Shown piece by piece: positions 53,678-61,345 of a DNA stretch of 64,000 bases. Under the pieces are notes generated by a model. That model had not been told where the DNA came from. It ran no database searches and saw nothing but the letters and a program-made list of their open reading frames with translations. The stretch lies in contig NZ_QLMK01000008.1 of the NCBI RefSeq assembly GCF_003259955.1, positions 44,945 through 108,944 on the forward strand, in the 5' to 3' direction. Position 1 is the stretch's first letter. Each line of letters opens with the position of its first letter. A program made the position numbers and the translations under genes. This stretch comes from Falsochrobactrum ovis (GTDB taxonomy: Bacteria; Pseudomonadota; Alphaproteobacteria; Rhizobiales; Rhizobiaceae).

Positions 53678-54583
53678 TTACGTGCTATGTGCGTGATTTC
53701 GCAACGACGACAAGAGTGTCTGTTTGGATGTTCGCAGATGCACTTTGGCCGCTTCCAAAGCGGCTTGTTCGTCCCGGTCGATTAAAGCTTCTATAAGGGC
53801 TAAATGCTCGCCGATTGCAGTAAGATTACGATCTCGCTCTAGTTTTTTGTCCCATTGGTAATGGTAGTGAAAAATAAGCGATATGACTTTTTGAAATTCA
53901 GCTGCAAATCTGTTGCGAATAACGTTGCCAATCATATTGTGAAAACGTTCATCTAGCAGTGAAAAATCATGGAATCTTTCGTCAATTTCCAATGCTAAAG
54001 CTTGGTGATCTGCCTTAATATGTCGTAGGTCTTTCCATATGGAGTGGTCATTGGGCAAAGCCACAAGCTGCGAAATTGCATGGAGTTCCAGCACCATACG
54101 GAAATCAGAAAGTTCAATTGCATAATCACGCGTGAAGCCAAGCAGTTTCCAGCCACCGCGAGGCCGGCGTCGCACGAGACCGAAGCGACTAAGAGAAGCC
54201 AAAAACTCCTGTAAACTATGGGGAGTAACGCCAAATTTTCGTGCCATTTCCGTAACATTCAGCGCTGTTCCGGGCGGAACATCAAAACGCAAGACCCAGT
54301 CCAAAAATTGTCGCTCCAGTTCTTCTCTCGATATTGGGTCCAATTGAACGGAAAGCCGGTCTTTGCGATTGGGGAGCCGGAGAAGAGTTTTTTCTCGTCC
54401 TTGCCAACGTATAAGGCCCTCGGTCTGCATTCGCTGAAGTGCAGCGCGGACCACAGTGCGGCTGACGTCAAGATGCACAGCCAATCCCTGTTCGGTGGGT
54501 AGTTGGTCGCCCGGCATCAAGCTATCACAATAGCAAAGAAGACTATTATAGGCTTCGCGAAAACGTTCGTCTGTTCTTGCCAA
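53678..54583 (-). CDS. GntR-family regulator with two winged-helix segments and an FCD domain
   Basis: 301 residues. The first winged helix (about 5-70) includes LAVHLDVSRTVVRAALQRMQ. A second HTH-like segment (about 90-145) has VTEMARKFGVTPHSLQEFLA and LSRFGLVRRRPRGGW. The FCD effector domain follows (about 150-285, with DERFHNMIGNVI). The ORF opens with a GTG at 54634, but TTG at 54583 has AGGAGG at the right distance and is chosen. It is divergent from a sugar importer and is presumably its regulator. Confidence 0.8.
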   Translation of the reverse strand: MARTDERFREAYNSLLCYCDSLMPGDQLPTEQGLAVHLDVSRTVVRAALQRMQTEGLIRWQGREKTLLRLPNRKDRLSVQLDPISREELERQFLDWVLRFDVPPGTALNVTEMARKFGVTPHSLQEFLASLSRFGLVRRRPRGGWKLLGFTRDYAIELSDFRMVLELHAISQLVALPNDHSIWKDLRHIKADHQALALEIDERFHDFSLLDERFHNMIGNVIRNRFAAEFQKVISLIFHYHYQWDKKLERDRNLTAIGEHLALIEALIDRDEQAALEAAKVHLRTSKQTLLSSLRNHAHST

Positions 54584-54593
54584 TGCGGTCCTC

Positions 54594-54609
54594 CTCTTTC
54601 GTGAAAGAG
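54594..54609. promoter_or_regulatory. Inverted repeat before the double-winged-helix GntR gene
   Basis: CTCTTTC and GAAAGAG form perfect 7-base arms around GT, directly before the ribosome-binding site of the leftward regulator gene. It may be an operator for autoregulation. TTGACA at 54648-54653 with CATGCT 18 bases later is a plausible rightward promoter for the importer. Confidence 0.45.
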
Positions 54610-54713
54610 TAACCAGATCGCCAATTGCACACAATCATTAAAAACAGTTGACAGCTCAACCTCTCTGCGCACATGCTGTCTGAAATTATAAATACCGAGA
54701 CGGGAGGAGCGGT

Positions 54714-55730
54714 ATGGCAGTTGCTGCAAACGCGGTGCATAATCCTGCATCTGGCGTGAATGCTGAAACTTTTCACAAATTATCGGCACTCGCAACGCTC
54801 GGAATATTGGTGGCAGTATTTGCATTTGGCAATGCCGCATTTTTCTCCATTAATAATGGCCTGACAGTTTTGCTACAAACCTCGGTCATTGGCCTGCTCG
54901 GCATCGGAATGACCATGGTGATCATTACCGGTGGAATTGATTTGAGCGTTGGGTCAGTCCTTGCTCTTTCCGGTACTGTGACGGGACTGCTGGTAAAAGC
55001 AGGGGTTCCGGTGCCTGTCGGCATGGCAGCTGGAGTATGCATGGGTGCGCTTTGTGGTCTGGCAAATGGCCTGATTATTACCAAAATGCGCATAACGCCT
55101 TTTGTGGCCACTCTTGGCATGATGCTCATTGCGAGAGGTGCGGCCCTTCAATTGACAGGAGCAGCGCCAATCTCACAGCTCGGAGAGGCGTTTGGACGGC
55201 TTGGAAATGGCGCGCTGTTCCGCATGGTTGAGACTTTGCCCAACGGGTTAAAAAAAGTGGTGTTTCCGGGCATTCCTTATCCGGCTATCCTTTTGTTGGC
55301 CATTGCTTTGGCTGCGGCCTATTTGCTGCGCCGTCGTCCACTTGGGCGGCACATTTATGCGACGGGTTCGAATGAGGAAGCTGCAAGGCTTTCTGGTGTC
55401 AATGTCGCACGGACCAAGATTGCCGCCTATGTGATGGCGGGTGCGCTGGCGGGGCTAGCGGGCAATGTGCTCATGTCGCGGCTTGTTACAGCACAGCCCA
55501 ATGAAGGCGTGATGTATGAGCTTGACGCTATTGCCGCCGCAGTTATCGGCGGTGCATCTTTGATGGGTGGCGTCGGCACAATATCTGGCACGATGATAGG
55601 CGCTTTTATCATCGGAGTTTTGAGAAATGGGCTGAATATGGCCGGGATATCAGCCTTTATTCAACAAATTATCATCGGGGTCGTGGTCATTTTAGCGGTC
55701 TTTATTGATCAAATGCGCAATCGGAGGTGA
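54714..55730 (+). CDS. Sugar ABC transporter permease (CUT2/RbsC type)
   Basis: 338 residues, about nine hydrophobic segments. Signatures are VIITGGIDLSVGSVLALSG and YATGSNEEAARLSGVNVAR. The ATG at 54714 has GGGAGGAGCG upstream. Unusually, the permease gene is first in the operon, before the binding-protein and ATPase genes. Substrate unknown; the layout with a single-domain ATPase recalls the fructose FrcBCA group. Confidence 0.9.
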   Translation: MAVAANAVHNPASGVNAETFHKLSALATLGILVAVFAFGNAAFFSINNGLTVLLQTSVIGLLGIGMTMVIITGGIDLSVGSVLALSGTVTGLLVKAGVPVPVGMAAGVCMGALCGLANGLIITKMRITPFVATLGMMLIARGAALQLTGAAPISQLGEAFGRLGNGALFRMVETLPNGLKKVVFPGIPYPAILLLAIALAAAYLLRRRPLGRHIYATGSNEEAARLSGVNVARTKIAAYVMAGALAGLAGNVLMSRLVTAQPNEGVMYELDAIAAAVIGGASLMGGVGTISGTMIGAFIIGVLRNGLNMAGISAFIQQIIIGVVVILAVFIDQMRNRR

Positions 55731-55766
55731 GCGCATGGCCACCAGGGGATTATAATGGAGGAGAAA

Positions 55767-56705
55767 ATGAAAAATTCGTTCAAAGCTGCGTTGGCATTAA
55801 GCGTTGTGCTGGCATTTCCGGCGACATCAATGGCGAAAGACATCGCTGTGATTGTCAAAACGACAAGTTCAAACTTTTGGCAGAATGTTAACAAAGGCGC
55901 ATCCGCTGCTATTGAAGGCACTGACCACAATATGACATTTGACGGACCAGCTGCTGAATCCGCGGTGGCCGATCAGGTCAACATGGTCGACAATGCTGTC
56001 AATCGTGGCGTCGCTGCTCTGGTATTAGCGCCATCCGACCCAGAAGCGTTGATCCCGTCCGTCAAGCGGGCCAATGAAGCTGGCATTCCGGTGGCTATTA
56101 TTGACTCTGCGCTGGGCGAGGGCGCAGACGGTGCTTATCAGACTTTTCTTTCAACCGATAATTGTGCGGCCGGCAAGCTCGCTGCTAGCAAAATGATTGA
56201 GGCAACGGGCGGCGAAGGCAAAGTTGCGGTCATGTCTTATGTGGCGGGCGTTGGTTCAGAAATTGGCCGCGTCGGCTGCTTTATTGAGGAAATCAAAGGC
56301 AACTCAAAGATAGAGATTGTCGGACCCTATTATTCACAATCGCAGATGGCCAATGCGCTCAATCAGACGACAGATGTTCTGGCCGCAAATCCCGATCTTA
56401 AGGGAATTTTCGGTGCCAATGAGCCAACGGCGGTGGGCATGGGGCGTGCCATACAGCAGGCAGGCAAGGCAGGTCAGCTCGTCGCCATTGGTTTTGATGG
56501 CAATGAAGATCTTCAGGCCTTTGTGAAAGACGGAACTTTGGCCGGTACTTTGGTTCAAGGTTCATTCCAAATGGGCGAACTTGGTGTGAAGGCTGTCATT
56601 GATCTTCTCGACGGCAAAACGGTCGAGCCGCAGATCGATACGGGGGTTGTCTTTGTGACAAAGGAAAACATCGACACCGACGAGGCAAAAAACGTCCTTT
56701 ATTAA
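55767..56705 (+). CDS. Periplasmic sugar-binding protein (RbsB/FrcB-like)
   Basis: 312 residues with a signal peptide ending at TSMA near residue 20, then KDIAVIVKTTSSNFWQNVNKG. The first ATG at 55755 overlaps the Shine-Dalgarno GGAGGAG. The ATG at 55767 lies just after it and is the true start. It follows the permease gene and is followed by a strong hairpin before the ATPase gene. The sugar bound is not known. Confidence 0.88.
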   Translation: MKNSFKAALALSVVLAFPATSMAKDIAVIVKTTSSNFWQNVNKGASAAIEGTDHNMTFDGPAAESAVADQVNMVDNAVNRGVAALVLAPSDPEALIPSVKRANEAGIPVAIIDSALGEGADGAYQTFLSTDNCAAGKLAASKMIEATGGEGKVAVMSYVAGVGSEIGRVGCFIEEIKGNSKIEIVGPYYSQSQMANALNQTTDVLAANPDLKGIFGANEPTAVGMGRAIQQAGKAGQLVAIGFDGNEDLQAFVKDGTLAGTLVQGSFQMGELGVKAVIDLLDGKTVEPQIDTGVVFVTKENIDTDEAKNVLY

Positions 56706-56722
56706 AGACAATTCCAATGCTT

Positions 56723-56750
56723 TCGGGTGGCGGCTGCTGCTGCCGCCCGA
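56723..56750 (+). terminator. Strong hairpin between binding-protein and ATPase genes
   Basis: A 12-bp stem with two wobbles (56723-56734 with 56739-56750) and a 4-base loop lies 17 bases after the binding-protein stop and is followed by TTTA. It directly follows the in-frame ATG at 56717, whose initiation it would hinder, supporting the start at 56777. Confidence 0.7.
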
Positions 56751-56776
56751 TTTACCGGAAATTTGAAAGGCCGAGC

Positions 56777-57553
56777 ATGACAACTCCACTTGTTCAAATG
56801 ATCAATATTGAGAAACATTTTGGTGGCCTCCATGCTGTAAATGGTGTGTCGCTGGATCTTTATCCCGGTGAAGTTGTAGGTGTTCTTGGGCATAATGGCG
56901 CGGGAAAATCGTGCCTTATGCGTATCCTTTCGGGTGCAATGGCGCCTAGCGCGGGTGAAATACGGGTGAATGGTCATAAGGTCGAGATTGCTTCGCCCCA
57001 TGATGCGCGCAGCCAGGGCATTGAGACCATCTATCAGACGCTTGCGCTTGCCGATCATCTCGATGCTCCCGCTAATCTTTTTTTGGGGCGTGAATTGCGA
57101 ACCCGCTGGGGCAATCTGGACGATAAACGGATGCTAGAAGAAGCGCGCAAGGTTCTTGCTCGCCTCAATCCAAATTTTCGCAATCTCAATGATCCGGTTT
57201 CCAAATTATCAGGAGGTCAGCGACAGGTTATAGCGATTGCCCGCGCGATCTATTTCAATGTTAAATGCCTGATTATGGACGAACCTACCGCAGCCCTTGG
57301 GCCTGCTGAAACCGCTATGGTTGGAGAATTGATCAAGCAACTTCGGCAAGAAGGCGTTGGGATTTTCCTCATCAGCCACGATATGCATGATGTGTTCGAT
57401 TTGTGCGACCGCGTCATTGTTATGAACCGCGGCCATAATGTTGGTTCTCACCGGATTGATGAAGTCTCCAAGGACGATGTGTTAAGCCTAATCATCAAGG
57501 GCACATTGCCGGATGATTGGACACCTCGCAACAAGACGATGATGCTTCACTAA
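56777..57553 (+). CDS. Sugar ABC transporter ATP-binding protein, single ABC domain (FrcA-like)
   Basis: 258 residues, only one ABC domain. Walker A is GHNGAGKSC, with Cys in place of the final Ser/Thr. Signature LSGGQRQVIAIARAI and Walker B LIMDEPTAALG are standard. FrcA of Sinorhizobium is also a single-domain ATPase of about this size, so the protein probably works as a homodimer. The start at 56777 has AAAGG upstream; the earlier ATG at 56717 lies next to the hairpin. Confidence 0.87.
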   Translation: MTTPLVQMINIEKHFGGLHAVNGVSLDLYPGEVVGVLGHNGAGKSCLMRILSGAMAPSAGEIRVNGHKVEIASPHDARSQGIETIYQTLALADHLDAPANLFLGRELRTRWGNLDDKRMLEEARKVLARLNPNFRNLNDPVSKLSGGQRQVIAIARAIYFNVKCLIMDEPTAALGPAETAMVGELIKQLRQEGVGIFLISHDMHDVFDLCDRVIVMNRGHNVGSHRIDEVSKDDVLSLIIKGTLPDDWTPRNKTMMLH

Positions 57554-57565
57554 GTGCATGATAGT

Positions 57566-57601
57566 CAGGGAAGACAGGGAAGGCAGGGAAGTCAGGGGGG
57601 G
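57566..57601 (+). repeat. 9-bp tandem repeats after the ABC operon
   Basis: Three copies of CAGGGAAG plus one variable base (57566-57592) are followed by a degenerate fourth copy ending in seven Gs. They lie in the 121-base gap after the ATPase gene. A small hairpin with GCACC/GGTGC arms follows at about 57601-57616. Confidence 0.85.
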
Positions 57602-57674
57602 CACCTGTTTTGGTGCATCAAAATTCTCGTAATGAGTAATTTCGAGGCGTTTTCTTAAACTTGCTCGCTTACAC

Positions 57675-58304
57675 TTATTGCGAATTGGCGCTGATTTTCG
57701 CTTTTACAAACACATCATAACGTGTGCTTTTGCCTAAGATTTGGTGCGAAGGTTTGCGAATGCCTGACATAGGTTTCGCGCGCAAGGGCCATTTCAAAAC
57801 CGCGCGGTTTTGTGCATGTTCAAGCGCGATATGCATGAGCTTTTCGGCATCAGAATCTGTGCCGACGATTTCCCGGATCTGGCGCATTTCCTTTTTAACC
57901 AATGCTGTATTGCCGCGTGGGGGATGCATCGGATCAACCAACACTACTTGCGGGTTTAGCTCAGGCAGAAGCTCACAGGAATCGCCGTGCAATAAGTTCA
58001 TCCGGGCGACTGTCTCGGCATAGCGTCCGCCTTCCGCTCTGGCGCGAGCCAAGCCGTCAACAAGTAGATTATAAATTTTCTCAGAACGCTCAATAAGCGT
58101 CACTTTGGCCCCCAGGGATGCTAACAAAAACGCATCTCTACCTAATCCCGCAGTCGCATCGACGATTTCTGGAACCACCCCACGCGAAAGGCCCACCGCT
58201 CTGGCCAGCGCTTGCCCTCGACCTTCGCCAGATCGAAACCGATGGCCCACAGGCCCCCCGACAAAATCGACAATTAATTCAGTGGGATCTGTCTGTTGTG
58301 ACAT
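57675..58304 (-). CDS. rsmJ: 16S rRNA (guanine1516-N2)-methyltransferase RsmJ
   Basis: SAM-dependent rRNA methyltransferase, 209 residues. The SAM site is VDATAGLGRDAFLLASLGA. The catalytic DPMHPPR and the following ALVKKEMRQIREIVG match the RsmJ family (DPMFP in E. coli). The ORF opens at 58352 within the preceding gene, but the ATG at 58304 has AGAGAG upstream and gives the normal length. It follows the pseudouridine synthase gene by 7 bases, forming an RNA-modification pair. Confidence 0.88.
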   Translation of the reverse strand: MSQQTDPTELIVDFVGGPVGHRFRSGEGRGQALARAVGLSRGVVPEIVDATAGLGRDAFLLASLGAKVTLIERSEKIYNLLVDGLARARAEGGRYAETVARMNLLHGDSCELLPELNPQVVLVDPMHPPRGNTALVKKEMRQIREIVGTDSDAEKLMHIALEHAQNRAVLKWPLRAKPMSGIRKPSHQILGKSTRYDVFVKAKISANSQ

Positions 58305-58311
58305 TGCTCTC

Positions 58312-58980
58312 TCAAAAGGGGCAGGGACTGGTAAAGCCAACAAAACGACCATCCGGATGTTGAAAGCCTAGTCGTTCAGCATGAAGAAGCAAGCGGCAAG
58401 CGGCATCCCGGGCGGCACCTTCTGCATAAAACTCGTCCCCTAATATCACATGTCCAACTGCTTTCATGTGAACGCGTAATTGGTGCGTGCGCCCGGTTAG
58501 AGGATAAAGATGTAAGCGGGTATTGTTTTTCCCATATTCGAGAACCTTCCAACGGGTTTGTGCTGCCTTGCCAGCTTCAAGATCTACCCGATGACGTGGC
58601 TTGTTATCGGGGTCTATTGCCAAGGGAAGGTCGATTAGCCCTTCTTTTTCTTCCACATGACCCCATACCACCGCCGTATATTGTTTTTCCAGGCTTCTTG
58701 TTTCAAATTGCGATGCGATTTTTGCGTGCGCCTTCCGGTTTAAAGACATTAACACCAGTCCTGACGTGTCTTTATCGAGGCGATTAATCATTAAAGCTTG
58801 CGGAAAATCCTTTTGCACGCGCGTGGCGAGACTGTCGCGCAATGCTGGGTTCCGACCGGGTACAGACAATAAACCGCTGGGTTTATCGAGAACCAAAATA
58901 TCAGCATCGCGATGAATGATCGAAGTATAAGGTTCCAACGGCGGATTATAAATGGGATAAATCGGTAGCGGTTCACTCAT
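58312..58980 (-). CDS. rluA: RluA-family pseudouridine synthase
   Basis: 222 residues. The catalytic Asp is in INRLDKDTSGLVLM, and YPLTGRTHQLRVHMKAVGH is the conserved second block. The size is that of RluA, which modifies 23S rRNA position 746 and tRNA position 32 in E. coli. It lacks an S4 domain. The name is by length and motif; the exact target is inferred. Confidence 0.87.
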   Translation of the reverse strand: MSEPLPIYPIYNPPLEPYTSIIHRDADILVLDKPSGLLSVPGRNPALRDSLATRVQKDFPQALMINRLDKDTSGLVLMSLNRKAHAKIASQFETRSLEKQYTAVVWGHVEEKEGLIDLPLAIDPDNKPRHRVDLEAGKAAQTRWKVLEYGKNNTRLHLYPLTGRTHQLRVHMKAVGHVILGDEFYAEGAARDAACRLLLHAERLGFQHPDGRFVGFTSPCPF

Positions 58981-59267
58981 TGCGGCTTTCTATAGCAACT
59001 TGTCAGAAAGCGGAATTAATTTTTCGCGTGAAATTGGAGGGTTTTTGGGCTCTAGCACTTGGGCCAATTTTGACTTGGGCCAGCATTTTGATCGGGCTCA
59101 AGCCAAGCGCAAATATCGTGGTTGCTACGACAATTTTAACCACAGGGCCAAGCTCGGAAAGCTGAGAACAGGCGAAAAACAAGTAACGAAATTATTGTTT
59201 TCCGCCTGCAGCCCGAATTGAGTGAAAGCTCACAAATACTGAACTTCAAGATAAGACAGCGAACTTG

Positions 59268-60947
59268 TTATCCGCCACGATGTTCATATCCATCGTCACG
59301 CTGGCCCCGTTGCAGCAACAGCGTCTTTAAAGCGTCAACACGTTCAGGGCTCCACCCTTCAACTCCGGTAACCCCAAGCCATGCGTTCAAATAATGTTCA
59401 GGCGCATAAACATGACCATATCCCATGGGAACGGTGTCTGCCAAAAGCATATCGATGAATAGCTGTAACATGCTGACGACGGGATACCATCGAAGCAAGG
59501 GGGAAACATCGGGTGCGCGTGGGGCTTTCATCCAATCGGCTTCTCGATAAAGTAAACTTTTATCGAAGAAAGTGATCGCATCACTGCCATATTGCAGATA
59601 GACGAAACGCAGATCTCCCCATGGTGCAGTGTTTCCTTCAGGGGTGCCATATTGGTTCATGAACCGCACAAAGCGGCCATCTTGAAAGACTGGCAGCCAT
59701 TCGGTAGAGCCGGGATCGCGATTTTGCGTGAGAGAACGCCATTTTTCGCTGGGGAAAGGCGGGCCACTCCATACTGCCCCATCGATTGGGTCTCCCAAAA
59801 CATCGAAAAATGTTATGGAGCGTTGCGAGTTGAACGCACCAAGACTTAATCCATGGAGATAGAGTTTCGGCCGCTGATCTCTTGGCAGTTTTTTCCAGTA
59901 ATTATAGACTACGCGGAAGAGAGCTTCCGCTGAAATGAGGCCATATTCCGGCTGAAACACCAACGATAAAGGGCTGTTCAAATAGGAATATTGTAAAGCC
60001 ACGCTCGCAACATTGCCGTGATATAAATATTCTAGCCCGTCAATCGCCGACGGATCAACCCAGCCTGTGCCGGTTGGGGTTATGATGACCAGTGCTTCAC
60101 GCTCGAAAGCTTTGAGCGAGAGCAATTCATCAAGAAGCAGCGCGGCACGTTGTTCTGGTGATTCAGCTATTTGCAAGCCAGCATATAAGCGAATGGGCTC
60201 AATCGATGGTTGCTGTGTGAAAGAGCTAATTTCTTCTGCGGTGGGACCAGATGCTACAAATTCTCTGCCAGCTCGGCCCAATTTGCGCCATTCCAGTTTG
60301 GACGTTGGGTTGCCCGCGCGCTCGACAATGAGCGGCTGCGGCCGTTCTGGTTCCAGCAAAGCATCGAGTTGCTTGAAGGAATTATCCAATAGACGAAACG
60401 TGTAGTTGACCAGTACGCCGTTGGCTATCGTATAGGTGAGAATGATGGTTATCACCACACCCGCGACAATAGAAATCCGCCGTGGGAAGCGGCTATATAA
60501 TTTACCTGCGATGAATTTTCCGAGGCCGATTAATCCTCTCGCTATCAACAACAAAATGCCAAAACATGAGAGCGCAATCAGTGTGACACTTACCGGATAC
60601 GCAGATTCTACTGGTTTCATTCCGACCACGTGGCGCACGGAGTTTTGCCAAGCGGTGGAATGATAAAGCGCTAACAGCATAATCAAAATGCAGATTGCTA
60701 GCGCCGATGGTTTGATAAATTTTAAGTAGCGTGGAGCTAACTCCGGCAATTCTAAGTAGCGCCACAGGCTGCGAAGAATTACGCCAATACTATATCCGGC
60801 GCCGAAGGCTATACCGGCAAGCGCTCCCTGAACCTCAAATGTGCGGGGTATCAGACTTGGCGTAAACGAGGCGGCAAAAAAAAGTGACCCCAGAACGAGG
60901 CCAACCCCTGAAATGGACCCGACCAACGCCTGTAATTTGCTTTTCAT
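59268..60947 (-). CDS. Membrane-anchored alpha/beta-hydrolase family protein (COG4425-like)
   Basis: About 559 residues. The N-terminal third has several hydrophobic segments (about residues 8-30, 40-60, 75-95, 115-140, 155-180). The C-terminal half is an alpha/beta hydrolase with nucleophile elbow LHGLSLGAFNSQ. Function is unknown; proteins of this type are annotated only as alpha/beta hydrolases. The start at 60947 (MKSKLQ) or at 60983 cannot be decided, as neither has a clear ribosome-binding site. The 287-base gap to the rluA gene shows nothing recognisable. Confidence 0.75.
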   Translation of the reverse strand: MKSKLQALVGSISGVGLVLGSLFFAASFTPSLIPRTFEVQGALAGIAFGAGYSIGVILRSLWRYLELPELAPRYLKFIKPSALAICILIMLLALYHSTAWQNSVRHVVGMKPVESAYPVSVTLIALSCFGILLLIARGLIGLGKFIAGKLYSRFPRRISIVAGVVITIILTYTIANGVLVNYTFRLLDNSFKQLDALLEPERPQPLIVERAGNPTSKLEWRKLGRAGREFVASGPTAEEISSFTQQPSIEPIRLYAGLQIAESPEQRAALLLDELLSLKAFEREALVIITPTGTGWVDPSAIDGLEYLYHGNVASVALQYSYLNSPLSLVFQPEYGLISAEALFRVVYNYWKKLPRDQRPKLYLHGLSLGAFNSQRSITFFDVLGDPIDGAVWSGPPFPSEKWRSLTQNRDPGSTEWLPVFQDGRFVRFMNQYGTPEGNTAPWGDLRFVYLQYGSDAITFFDKSLLYREADWMKAPRAPDVSPLLRWYPVVSMLQLFIDMLLADTVPMGYGHVYAPEHYLNAWLGVTGVEGWSPERVDALKTLLLQRGQRDDGYEHRGG

Positions 60948-61345
60948 AGTAATAGATGTCCCTAAAGAACTAATGCACGGCATATACTGTTAATGCGCTT
61001 AAAACTAAAGGTCTGTCTGGCAACATTTTTATCCAATGGAATGGTTTTATCCGAGCCGCTTGACGCTTCTTCCAGTCTTTTTCAGTCAAAACTATTCTTG
61101 CATCTTATTTCATCGTCCCGCCGTTCAGTCAGGTAATACTTAAAGCTATCTGTATTAACGCCATGCTATACTTTTTAATCCGCCTTAAAGTCGCAAGTAT
61201 AAATCCTATAATTATTATCTAAGCTTTAAGCAAAGACTATATTTTTGCGTCGATGGAACAAGTCGCAGTCAGGCTTGTTTAGCAAAAGTTACCTACCACC
61301 AAACAGCTCCCCGTTTCATTTGGCCCATTTCTGGAGGATTTGGCT
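60948..61345. other. AT-rich intergenic region before the glycosyltransferase/mutase fusion gene
   Basis: About 400 bases with no supported gene. The region is distinctly AT-rich and must hold the divergent promoters of the hydrolase and fusion genes, but no clear -35/-10 pair stands out. Confidence 0.4.

Noticed and set aside
55755-55766. Start of the FrcB-like binding protein at 55755
   Set aside because: The ATG at 55755 overlaps the Shine-Dalgarno sequence of the ATG at 55767, which begins a proper signal peptide.
58981-59267. Small protein gene on the plus strand (about 73 codons from 59000)
   Set aside because: It has no ribosome-binding site, no recognisable motif and no conserved context; treated as non-coding.
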